From Haliclystus octoradiatus (lineage: Eukaryota; Cnidaria; Staurozoa; Stauromedusae; Haliclystidae), in the NCBI GenBank assembly GCA_916610825.1, contig OU744452.1, forward strand, positions 779,543-843,542: a stretch of DNA of 64,000 nucleotides. Reading direction: 5' to 3'. Position 1 is the stretch's first letter. Each line of letters begins with the position of its first letter. The notes under the pieces were generated by a model that was not told the origin of the DNA, searched no databases, and saw only the letters and a program-made list of their open reading frames with translations. Positions 46,105 to 58,500 of this stretch are shown here, piece after piece. Position numbers and translations under genes: made by a program.

Positions 46105-49100
46105 CTCAAGTGTTGAATTTACAAAAATCAAAATCAATAATTTTGCACCGTTGAAAGAGTCTTTGCATCCACACCGCTACAATTAACTCAACAACCTATG
46201 AAATAGTTTTTAATCCTTTCATTCGATTTAGTATAAGTTGTATCTCCTGTCTAAGTTTATTTTTATGTTTTGAAATCTAAAGACGTCATTCTCCGACTTC
46301 ACTTCAGTGGTGAATTTTTAACTTTTAACTTGTCGTCTCCCAGCAACCACATTCAATTTCATTTTCGCTTGAAGCAATATATTAGCACGTGGCTTTAGGT
46401 TGACCAATCAGCAAGCCGTATGCAATAGTTCATTTTAAGTTATGTAGGAAGCAATACACGAAATACGTTCCGAAGTATACAAATTTTGGGAGTATTATTT
46501 TGATAAAAACGGCGACAGGAAATTGACCTGCAACAACAAACTAATTAGTAGCATTGTAATGCACATACATGCTTATTGACATTAATTGTTTATTTGTTTA
46601 TTTGTTACGTACTGAATAAATAATGAGTGCCGATATACCTGCGAAAACAGGCTTTCCCTGTTTTATGAAACATTTATTTGCAAAACGTCGAGGCTAGAGT
46701 GAGTGAGAGAGTAAGTTTTGTGTTTTGTATGAAATTTATAAATTCTTTCAATAGGGGAGGGGGCCATTGACAAATAGGGGGGTTTTTAGTGGGGCGCCAT
46801 AAAAATGAACTAATCCATTTTGAAAATGATGGAATTTTAAATGTCCTTCTTTTATTGAAATGAAGTCTATATACACTCTGCATATGAAAACTTAAAGTAT
46901 TCTGAATTAGTTATAAAAAAAATGGTTAAATGAGAATCTCTGAAAAAAAAAGAAATTGGCCCTTTCTCGGCCAAAAAGCATGGGTTATACTAAGGTATTT
47001 TGAAAATGATTAAAATTTTGAATGTCCGTATTGAGATTGAATCGACGTCTAATAATAGATACTCTGTATATAAAAACTAAAAGGATTCTGAATTATTTAT
47101 TGAAAATTGATTATTAACTGTCCATATTTTGATTGAAATGAAGTTTATAGATACTCTGTATACGAAAACTAAAAGGATTCTGAAGTATTTATTGAAAAAA
47201 TGGTTCAATAAGAATATATGAAAACTAACAGGTTTGACTGCAGTCGCTATTGACTGTACTGGCAATATTTTTTGCATTTTTGGGTTATCAAAATTTGAAA
47301 ATTACATCTTTTCGTCAATTTTAGTCGACTAGCCCTTTATGGTACGAGTTAATTTTCTCTGGAAGCTGAACTTTTGCGATTGGCAACATAGGTTACCGGG
47401 TCCAAGGTTTCAAAAGAGTGGCCATCGCCATGAAATTTCCAAGTGATATGTTTTACTTGCAGTGAAGGTAATTCGTCATTTTTTAGCGTTCGAATTTCTG
47501 TAGTCATGAAAGAATATTATCTACTATAACAATATTCATTGAAACAAAATTTAATATTTATAGGTACTTAATTAAAGCTTGCCGTCTCTCATGGGAGTTA
47601 TAATAAACTGACTCGAGTAAATTTCATATTAAATGTTCTCAATGTCAATAGCAGATGTGTCTTTGTCTGAAGTCCCAAAGGAGTAGTATACTTCATAGGA
47701 GGAAGTTTTCAGAGACAATTTTGCTAGAAATTAGATATTAATTCCCATTTTCAGAAAGCAGTAAAGGACAACGGTCGCAACTATATACGGTCTCAAGGTT
47801 GCTGTAGAGTTTTGAAAGTATTTCGGAGAACTAAAAAGCAAAGGTATTTATATATTCAATTAAGGTATTTGTATTTACATTGGTAACAATTTATATGCTC
47901 CTACTGTTTCATTAATTAATTATTTAATTTTAGGGGTATGAATTGGAAGAGCGCTAAAGTGCACAAAGTTCAAGATATTTTCAGATTTTCTTTTATTCTT
48001 TCAATAACGTTTCATTTTATGTCATTATATTTGCTTTTAATAACGTTGAGATTCAAATCATTAATTTCTCGTGCATTAACCATCACTTTCCAGGCTTTCC
48101 ACATTTCACGTTCCCGATTGAACATGAATCGAAACGGTAAGTTCAAATCCCGGGGTTCAAATTATCATTAATTGTCGGAATTGCTTCTTTTAATTTGTCG
48201 TTGACTTGCTTGAATATTAATCCCGATTTTTATACTATTGCATTTTTATTTTTAGTAAACCTACTTGGCTACTTCTGCTAAATTTCTATTCGAAGAGAAT
48301 GCTTGTCAAATTCTGACGTATGCGAGCGAAAAATTTGCGCCAAGAGGTGAGAAATAATGCATCGAAATCATATCAAATTTATCTAAAAATTACAATTTCA
48401 CCCGTTTATGATTATTTCACTATATTAGAGAGATTTCCCAAGACAATATAAGGAACAAATTGAAACCAGCAATGTTCAAATTTCCGAATAAAATTCCGAT
48501 GTGACGTACAGGCAGGTAAGTAGACTTTTAATATGTAAAATATTGACTTTTACTTCCATTTGATTCAAAATCTTTTCTTCCTTATACTTTAGAAAACTAC
48601 ACTACAATTCTGATACAATTTTGTCATTTAAATTTTAAAATTAAGGTAAAACTGAAACTTCGTAAATCTTCTCTGATTAATCATTATTTCTGCATTTTCA
48701 TACTGTAGATTAATTTATCATTTCGCTTTCTTGCCAAGGTTACAAATATTTTGTGATCCAAGTGTACATCCATTTGTAAACTGTAATCCGATTATATAAA
48801 AATCGCATCTCACGTTCGACAGTGAGGAAGAAACATCGCACACGGCTTCTGAATTTTATGATTTTTACAAGTGAACATTTGCAGTGTATATATCCTATAG
48901 AATGATATGCAGTATGCATATATAGAATAGAATAGAATTTTATTTCAACCACATGAAAAAAAGACATATATATATATTATAATATAGCTTTTCCGAATAT
49001 TTATCCTCTTTTTCAGGTCTTTATCGCTTGAAATATCCGATTACTACAATCTCAATAGGTAGTCTGTTATTTAATTTTGATTTTTTTCCTTCTGCTTTTC

Positions 49101-50761
49101 AGGTATCTTCACAAACAACCTCAACCAAAACCGCCTCAAACTCAAAATAAAGCGAATGAGCTGATGACTGAGACAGACGTCCATCAACGCACACTATACT
49201 ACACTATTTTACTATACTCTTTTTCATAAGAGGAAGTTCAGATAGATGGTAAAGATAGCAGTTAAAAATGTGATCTGTAAATATAACAATAAAATAACCG
49301 TATAAATCTATCGTAGCACTAGAATATATGAGTAGTTTCGTGTAATAATAATTCATTTTGTAAATTTATGTTGTATTAATAAGATTAACGTAATCATCAA
49401 TTATTACTTATTGTTGTAAAGCTGTATATATACGTAAGATAATTATTATAAAAGAACACATGTCCAAACATTACAACGAATTGTACTAGTCATATCTTTG
49501 ACTGTCTTTTGAGGGAGAAGCAAAGTAAATACGGATAAATGAATATTTCGGAATGCTGATTTCGGGTTGCAAATTAGTATAGGGGTCAAAGGTCATGACG
49601 CGCGCGTCATCTTTAACTGCCGCCGTATAATTCTGATCCAGAAATCAGGACCGAAATTTGTAAATATCACCGAAACTGTCACAAATTTGGAAAAACATTT
49701 TATAGATTTTTATTATTTGGGTTGTATGGCACAAATTTAACATACTAAGCATGCGCAATGTAATTTTGACGCGTAATTTTGGATGCGTCACAAAACTCAT
49801 TGGATTTTATTCATTTTCGGGGTTACATACTGAGCTAGTTTCAAACACCACGACGCTCGCGTCAAACAGTTTTACTTTATTACCATTTCAAAGACAACTT
49901 TATACCCGTTTTATTCGCATCCAATCCGATCCGATCCGATAGTAAGATATAATCTAACAAAATATGCTAAGTGTATGTGGATAATTTGACTATCTTGAAA
50001 AGAACCTCTGTTGATTGGACTGAGTATCACGTGGGTAAACGCCACACTGGTAACTATGGTAACACAGAATGTAATAAAAGAGATTATTGAAATAATTTGG
50101 TTGTTTTATATGAAGCACAAAATCTTTTGTTTGGCAAATAACTATAAATATTTAAAATCTCAAAGAAATATGAAAAATATGTCAACCATCTTTTTTACCC
50201 AGCAGCGACTCATGAGCATAATTATGTCCTAATCAACTTTAAAACGAGGCTTATTTCACAAAACGAACTAGGAACTACTTTCGGTGCTTGATGTCTTACC
50301 TCAATCGATTTTATCGCACGTTCTGTTCGGTATTGCTTACCTACGCGCATTGCATCTATCAACTTCCGGCTTCGTTAAACTGAGTAGCGACAAATAAAAG
50401 AGAATCTGCAACTGTTTCAATTCTATTCTAAAATCATCTTTAGTCAAGTGAAAGAGAGAGAGAACAGGTTTTACATCATATTAATAGTTAAATTGCGAAA
50501 TGTGAAATTATGGGGCTCTATATACGACTACCGTATAACACACTAAACAATACATGAAACATTATGACGGAAAGGATGGTCTACAGCGCTACTAATTACG
50601 AAATAAAATACTGTTCTCTCTCTCTTTCACTTGCCTGACGATGACCGTTCCGTTCTCACAGGGTAATAATAAAGAAGAAACTCTAGATTTGTCCGTATTT
50701 ATTTATAGTATCACAGAACAACGACGAGATGTTTCCAATGTAATGTAATTATTTTAATTAT
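46105..50761. other. Long stretch without a convincing gene
   Basis: AT-rich. Diverged repeats with a shared phrase (GATACTCTGTATAYRAAAACTA then AGGATTCTGAA) lie at about 46860-47220. Splice-like donors occur near 48136, 48341 and 48516 and an acceptor near 49102 on the plus strand, with AATAAA near 49289, but the implied exons have no shared open frame. An inverted repeat lies at 50433-50643. Confidence 0.5.
50433..50643. repeat. Inverted repeat with GA/CT-rich arms
   Basis: CAAGTGAAAGAGAGAGAG (from 50445) and its complement (to 50633) are separated by about 145 bp. The matching extends a few bases outward (TCATC...). A small foldback element is the simplest reading. Confidence 0.6.
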
Positions 50762-53700
50762 TTAATCAATACTCTTTTTCTTTTTCTTCTTTCGTTTTTT
50801 GGTGCTATCTACAGTATCATTGTTACCATGGTGATTGTCTTCCGTTGTTTCGCTTTCAATATTACTGTTAGGTTTGTCCTTCTTTGATTTTTTCTTTTTC
50901 TGTTTTGGAAATGTCTCATTTACTGAATCCGCCTTGACTGCAGTGACGCGATGGCTGCAAAAACATCAATGATTAAGTTGTATATTATTTTATTTTGTGT
51001 GAAGTCAAACTTGCTAGAACGGTCACCTCTATACAGCGATCACCTGTCTATAGCGGTCAATGTCCAAAAATAGTATGTTCTATTGTTCTATTGAATTAAC
51101 CATGCATGTAAAGGCAACAGGAGTATAATGGTCATCTTCAAAGCCATAAAATTGAACATCGCGCATTGCGTGCTCAGAGTTAAAAAATTAATGCCATTTT
51201 TCAAGCCACAAATAGTGAATTAGTGCATCACGCAACATATTGCACGACGGAACGCAAAGACCGCTGGTCAATTTTATTTTTATGCCTTTAATAGTTTTGA
51301 TAACTTTGTGAAATATGTTAGAAAAACAGATGGCACATTATCAAGCAACTATCTTTACTCGAACTTCAATTCATTGCATTCATACCGCATTTGTGATCTG
51401 ACTTACTATCAGTTAGTATCAGAGAAAAGATTGGCATTGCATAGAGAGAGAGACTCAACTTCTAACGGCAATCATTTCGACATCCACATGACGTAAGCAA
51501 TGCATTTAAAAGTGACTAGTTACCTTTCAATGGGATTAAATGTTGTTCTATAGCTTCTGATTGGAAAATTAACAAAAGACCAAAATAGCATTTCCATTAA
51601 TGCGTGAGAAGTATCGCTATTCTCGTGTAAGCGTGACCCAGACTGGAAAGAATGCTGTTTGGATCTTGGCCACGCAATCACTTTCACAGCTGAAATTCCA
51701 GCAGCGTATTTCATAATTCCATCCATGTTTTACAAGAAAATGAAATGGCATAAACAAACATTCAATTAAAATCTTCAAGCTGGCTAGTAAAAGTACACTT
51801 GATTATTTCATTATTTCAAAATGGATGGTCAATTAAATAGCAGGGATTTTCAGTACTTCAAATTTCTTAAACGTGGAAGGCGATAAAGAAAATGGCGAAC
51901 TCAATCGATGAAACTTTGGAAGAGCGCGGCCTACAGAGAAGTCTATGTTGTGCTAATGTTGCTGAAGGATTTGCAAATCTAAAGGTGGTTTAACCCTTCA
52001 CACACAATCAAAACACACTGACATCAAATTGTCCATCAAGGAAGACGAAGGTATGTTCATGGCCAAATGAATCTGCTTTTCTCAAAAGTTACTACGAATG
52101 AGGTTACTACGAATGAGGTTACTACGAATGAGGTTACTACGAATGAGGTTACTACGAATGAGGTTACTACGAATGAGGTTACTACGAATGAGGTTACTAC
52201 GAATGAGTTATTTCCTCTGACATTTCTGGAGATGTGTCAAATATATTCAACAATTTTGATCTACTCCCTACAAATCTGCTCGTCAGTAATTGCAACACCT
52301 ATATGAAAATCATTGCATGGATGAGCACCTTCGGAAAGTTTATTTATTATTGTTGTGAAACTGTGAGAAAGAATTTCGTAATTAATCATAAGGAGATCAG
52401 ATGGACTCTTGAAGCAAATACGCTTGAATGTTTTGCAAAAGCCAAAAGTTTAATCTACCTGGGATGTAGCAGTACAACACTCTGGTTTAGAAGATAACAA
52501 TACTGATGAAATTATTTTTATTTGTCTACAAAGTATTATAATTTAATATTTGAAGTGAGATAATTTTTGTACACGAACGGCATGGGCTTACTGCTTGTAA
52601 CTTGAAAGAGAAACTGGAATTGAAAAAGAAATTGCTAAGGACAAATTAAAAGAAAATTCAAACTCTAAAGTAACAGCAAGTCAACATTAATTTGAATAAT
52701 AAGCTGAACATCCATAATTTGATATTTTCTAAAATGCATTGTAAATGTAAGTGTAACATAACATAATTATAAATGTAACACACCGACACTGAATGTTTTT
52801 ACAAGCATTTCAATTATATCAAAGCAGTTATCGATATTTGCACCATATCTTGTTTATTCTGTGTAGCCTATTGCTTGCTAAAATTTTTGTAGTGTATTCA
52901 TTGTATTCCCTCTTCTGTGATACATACACTATCCGGATTATGCGTTATGTGATGAAAATTGTTGAATAATTCAATCACATAGCCTACATTTTCTTTTGCA
53001 AAGTTACAAACATTAATTTGCAAATTGCAAAAGTTAGCAAAGCAATATTTTTGTGAAATATACCGCACAGCATGGCGAATTAAATTGACAAAATCTACTC
53101 AATATTTTGTTTAAATGTAATTAAATTGATATTTGTAAAACGTTGTCTTACTGATTGAACATAGGGCTCAATTGCAAAATATGGCAGAGCTTAAATAATA
53201 ATAGTCAGAGAATCAGACAGTCATGTTTGCTACTTGAAGTTTCACGCCGAGGTGATCATCAGGCAATCTATCAATTGAAACTCCGAGGCGTGAAACTTCA
53301 AGTAGCAAACATGACTGTCTGATTCTCTGACTATTATTAATTAAATTGATATTGACATTTAAAGTAAGCCCTATTTAGCATTGTCAAAACATAAAACTTC
53401 AAACTTTTTTGAACAACGTAGGATATTATAATATGCAAGTTACGAAGATTATAAGGTGTTGACAGCTCGGTTTAATTCTTGTGACGGGAGAAGCTCATGT
53501 GACTTTGTTTCGCGCCAAATTCAACATAATGTAACCGTGCGGCAGAGAAAATAGAGTTGCCAATCCCTGTAGGCCTATTCTATAATCCATGCCTAGGCTA
53601 AATCGCACGATAATTTTTATCATTAATTTAATTAAGTTAATTTTATTTATGTGGCTTTCAGTCGCACATGTTAGAGAAGAAATACGACATAATGCATTCT

Positions 53701-55392
53701 TTCCAATCTGGAGCGTGACAGTGAGACTAGAAAGACCTAAGGAGTTGTGTTGAATTTAGTTTACGAGTGGAGGTGTAGCGGGTGGAATATATCACCTATT
53801 GATAGATACCAGGCCACACATACATAGAAGTTGATTAAATGATATATTTGTTGTAATAGTTGTAGTTGTAGCTAATAAATTCCTTATACCAGTCTTTGCA
53901 AATCATGAAATTTAGGTAAAACTTTGTTATGGTTTATCGCCACAGCATGTGAACAGATATCCTGATGTATAAGTGAAGCTCTTGAGCTATCGGTAGCCTT
54001 CTACCTGCTCCTTCCCTTTTACCACCATGTGCTGGTTCTTCTGGAAACTTGGCATTCGTGTTATTAAAATTATCGAAGATTAGAAATAAGGAATACGCTA
54101 GTAAGTAAAGCTCTTGTCCAAGAATGGTTCAAAAATATTTTACAACAAACGCATTCTAGACGAGGCAAAGCCATGTTTGGAAACGAGTGTTTGAATTTTA
54201 CGTGCACTATTCAAAGTGTGCGCGCGCAAGGTTTCCCGGTCTGTTTTGACCCTTTAATACATTACTGCAGACAGTGATTTACATGGTAGGACTATGATTT
54301 ACAAGGTATATGTGATTACAGAAAGAAGCTTTACATGATATGCCATGTGCAGACCTTCTAAGTCTCACGGTTTCTCTCCCTTTCTCACGGCAAAATCTAA
54401 GCTTGAGTAAATGTCCGTACTTTCAATGTATTAACCCTTTGATAATCTAATTAATGTTCAACAGCTTAATTTATACTCTGTTGGATCATTCTGGGTGTTT
54501 TTTCTAGACTGCTTTCATGTCTTAGCTACATGCGCATTGTGTAAGTGCCATTATTATCCAAAATGTTGTTGTAAATTTTCGTTTCAAGCCATTTAGAATC
54601 CACAACGAAATGCATGCCCCCAAACCCCTAGAATTGGGCTACCCAATCGGGGAGGCCCTCATATTTTAGGTGCGCCATGCAAAACTTAGAAGTTAGAACT
54701 ACTTTTCCGCATGCAATTCCGCACATTTATAATGACTGATAATCTGTGTTCCCCGCACAAAGTTCAGTCTTTTCATAATGGAAGTGGAGCATGGATGGGC
54801 CTAAAGCCTCTAAGCCGCCTAATAAGGCAAAGCCTACCTACCTTTCATTGGAAGTAATTAATTCTCCTTTGATAGATAGAATATCATTTTGTGGTTCAAG
54901 ATCTGTCACTGTGAATGTTATCAAGTCTCCAATGGAAATATCTCCGAAGTGTTCATTGCTCACAAATCCTTGAGCATTTCTGACAGACGCGTTGAAAACA
55001 TCATGCACGATGCAGCCGATGTGTTGTTGACCGATTTTATTTACGGTGCCCGATAGAGGTACACCTAATTCAGGTTTGAAAATGACATAGGAAACAGAAA
55101 CATCTAGAAATATGTTGGGTTCATCTCCAAATATAGTTGCTCTTTGATTTAAAACTTTGACTTTCTCCACTGCAACAACAATGCCATTCAAATCAGGATT
55201 ATATTTGTATAACTGTGCATTTAACGTATCTTTTAAACCTTGTGATATATTATTAATGTAGGACGGCGAAAGTGATATACGAGATGATTGATCTACTTGA
55301 CAGAAACATGAGTTCTCTTGCAAAATTAATCTTCTTAGCTTCTTTTTCGGTAAATGAATTTGTTTCTCGTGTGCTACTTTCGTGTGCGCCAT
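50762..55392 (-). CDS. POLR1F: RNA polymerase I subunit F (RPA43)
   Basis: Exons 55392-54842 (ATG) and 50954-50762 (TAA), 247 residues, one 3.9-kb phase-2 intron. RPA43 forms the stalk of RNA polymerase I in the nucleolus and helps recruit the initiation factor Rrn3/TIF-IA. Seen: ISLSPSYINNISQGLKDTLN and LNGIVVAVEKVKVL as in the N-terminal stalk fold; then an S1-like segment, GTVNKIGQQHIGCIVHDVFN, which is the most conserved RPA43 stretch; and a lysine-rich tail (KQKKKKSKKDK, KKRKKKKKKSID) encoded by the far exon, matching the basic tail of the human protein (338 residues). The short tail makes it smaller than vertebrate forms. Confidence 0.93.
51520..51745 (-). repeat. Dispersed repeat with a short open frame
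   Basis: The complement (ATGAAATACGCTGCTGGAAT onward, ATTGCGTGGCCAAGATCC) recurs in diverged form on the plus strand at about 56255-56335. The 68-residue frame inside is therefore probably repeat-derived, not a POLR1F exon. Confidence 0.5.
52086..52207 (+). repeat. 15-bp minisatellite GTTACTACGAATGAG, eight copies
   Basis: Perfect head-to-tail 15-mers in POLR1F intron 1. Because 15 is a multiple of three they read as a VTTNE pentapeptide repeat in one frame of a 79-codon open frame (52067-52306). Confidence 0.9.
53196..53339. repeat. Perfect 53-bp inverted repeat
   Basis: The left arm (53196-53248) and right arm (53287-53339) are exact complements around a 38-bp loop. TAATAATAGTCAGAG starts the left arm. 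It lies in POLR1F intron 1. Confidence 0.92.
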
Positions 55393-55510
55393 TTTACCTT
55401 CGCGTGAATGATAAACGAGGTTGATACAAGAGGCCTGACAATTCAAGATTTCTACATTAAGTTTGCAAATTGTATGTGTAATATTATATATTTTGTCTCT
55501 TTCCTTCACG
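55393..55510. promoter_or_regulatory. Bidirectional promoter, POLR1F and Ubc9-like
   Basis: Only 118 bp separate the two start codons on opposite strands, so promoters and 5' UTRs must share or overlap this interval. No TATA box was recognised with confidence. Confidence 0.7.
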
Positions 55511-58500
55511 ATGCAATTTACTCAGGCCACTGTCGATGCCAAGGAGAGACTCCAAGAAGAATACAAATCTTGGTTGAAGGTTCATCCGGAGGTAACTTTG
55601 AAATCCATTTCCTCATCTCAATGAATGTCAAAATGATTTTCTCATCTGCTGGCTGCTGCTGCTCGCCTGACGCCTGCTCGGCTGCTCCAGATGGTCTGCC
55701 TGTGTTGTCTCTGTGCTGTGCTCTGCATTACTAACATTCCACTGTACAGTTCGTTCAGTTCAATATTTCAAAAATAAATCCAATCACATAAAGTTCAATA
55801 AAACTTGCAATAGTTCAAGACCAAGTAGCTTACACCATCATATTATCACGTTTCTTGCATCATGTAATATGCAAATTGCAGAATAGAAGCATTAGAAAAT
55901 GTCTTTGCAGAAAAGTTCCTACAGCCCGAGCCTGCCGAGCCGAGAATGGGTAAACGACCATGTCCACCTGTCAAAACTTACCAGATTGAAGAGAATGCAT
56001 TGTGCACGACTGACTCTCATTTTGTTTTCGCTCCGCGGGGATTAATGTTAACCTGCTCATTTTCTTGAATTGTCACCAAACCTACTTAAAAATACTCAAT
56101 GTCATCCGCGCTAAAAGCCTATAATGCAGTCAGGTGTGCGCCGCCAAGGTCGTATTTTTTTCAGAAAATTTAAGCAAATTTTAGATATATTATACCTAAA
56201 TAATTATGGAAATTATGCAATTTTTTTGTAAATTTGGATAACATTATGAAATTATGAAATACGCGGCTGGAATTCCATCCATGAAAGTGATTGCATGGCC
56301 AAGATCTATACAAAATTCTTTCTGGCTTCAAGCCCAACGGTTTGTTTTCATGAACTGTTTATGAGTTCATAACTGTTCATAGGTGTGCAGTCTATAGGCA
56401 GAGCTGTAATCACCACTCATCTCATGGGGACAACAAGTTGATCCATCTGCCATCTACATCAGACAAGATGTGCAGAAGAGAATTTTCATTAAGTTATATG
56501 CCCGGAGAGTAGAATTAGCTTTGTAACTATATTTTGTAGGCCTATTCTCTTTTATCAATCGTCTGTTCATTTGAATCACACCGTGTACAGATCTCATGCA
56601 TAAAGTACAGAGGATTAGCTCAGATGGCAGAGCAACCGAACTTCAGATCGGATCATTTCTGATCGACCGTGGTTCAAATCCCCTTAAGGTCAACTCAGCC
56701 TTGACTTTATCTGAAACATCAAATGAGTAAATTCTGAGGATGGCGATGGAATGGTCCAGAGGGAATTGCATTGTGAGTAGCTGCGGCGCATCGTTGCGCA
56801 TTGATAATCAAGACCTATCTGCCATGAACTCTGTTGAAATTGATCTGCAGTGTCGTGGCTGAGATCAACAAAGAGCGTTTAAAATCACTGCTCTCAGTGA
56901 AAAAAGCCACTCATCTAGAAATAGAGGAGTGGTACGGGTGCCTTCGGTAGGGCGACACCGTCTACATTACTTTATGCATAAAGTAGTAGTACAGTCATTT
57001 TAAGCCAATATTAGCCCTAACCTCACACAAATTGCAACAGAAGCATTTTTTATCAATTCTAGGGTCAAATTTTATGCTTAACAACATATCCAAAATGTTC
57101 CGAAATCGGAGTAGGCAAAATGCCTTAATTTCGCAATTTGATTTATGGCAATTCCAGTAGAAACATGAAAGCGAGGCTGTCCAGTTTCAGTGCAATCATG
57201 TGATTTAATTTGAAGGAATACCCTCAGACATTATAGCCCTGCATCATTTAGCTCATAAAATGTGCTTAAAATTTCTTTACTGTCACTATGTATCAAATTA
57301 CCAAAACGAGGCTATGTATGAAGAATAAACAAATCGACATAGGAAAACTAAAAAAAGATATATGCAGTAAGTGAAAAATTTTATTCATTATATTCTAACA
57401 TTCCACTAGCAGTATAGATCATGTAAATACTTAATTTATCTTATTTAGAAAATACAACTAGGTAATATACATTGTTCACAACGAACAATTTCAGGCAAAT
57501 GCCTAGGAATGTTCATGGTCGCAATTATTTTTGACAAAAATTGACTCGTTCATGTTACTAATTTAACCATGGAATGAAAATTGAACACAGGAACTTCATC
57601 TAAAGGTTATGCCCAAAATGTTAACTATATACTATACACATATACAGTCGGACCTGTTATAACAGCCGTCTCTATACAGCGACCACCTGTCTGAAGTGGT
57701 CACTCTTGTCTTGCAATGTTCTGAAATAGTATTTTCTATTGAATCGAAGATTGATGAGCTTGGCTGCAGTTTTAATGAGTTACTCTTTTTCTAGTTCTTG
57801 GTTCGTCTGAGCAGATAATGGAAACTTGTATAAAGCAAATAATTTGTGCCACTTTTAAAATTTGCAAAATTCCCCGACCATTAGCTCTCCATTCATTTTA
57901 ATCAATAATGGTTAACATATTTTTGAAACTTCGAATACAAGTGAGTAAAACTGTAGGGTTCACAAAATGTGTTTGGCAGCTCTTCATAATATCACTGCGA
58001 AAAACAGTTCAGGAGTTAATGAACAGTCCATGAACAGTTCATGAACGTTAAATGGCCCAAAGTTTTCATGGATTGTTTATGAACTGTCCGTGAAGGTTCA
58101 TGAGCTGTTTTTGAGTAGTTCATGAATTGTTAAAAGTTCTGAACTCCTGAACATTTTGCAGGGGATGTATCAAATCTGTTGTATAAAAATCTTCCGTGGA
58201 AAAATAGTTCATAAATGTTAAATGGCAAAGTTTCATGAACAATTTATAAGCAGTTCAACAACTGCTGAATTAATTTATAAATTGTATAATTTATAATAAA
58301 TGAAAACTCGGGAGCATTCAATAACAATGTTCATGAACTGTTCATGGACTATTCATACGAGTTCATTGACTATGGACCATTTTCTCCATACGAGCTTCCT
58401 TTGTCTGCTCAGAGAAACCAAGGACTGAAAAAGAGGAAATCACCAAAACTACAGCCAAGCTCATCAATCTTTGATTTAATAGAAAATACTATTTCAAGAC

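Noticed and set aside
51520..51726. 68-residue minus-strand frame ending in a phase-2 donor, as a POLR1F exon
   Set aside because: Exon 54842 already joins exon 50954 in phase, the frame has no RPA43 similarity, and the sequence is repeated near 56255.
56608..56700. tRNA gene
   Set aside because: A and B boxes are present, but the cloverleaf is imperfect and the segment is the head of a repeated SINE.
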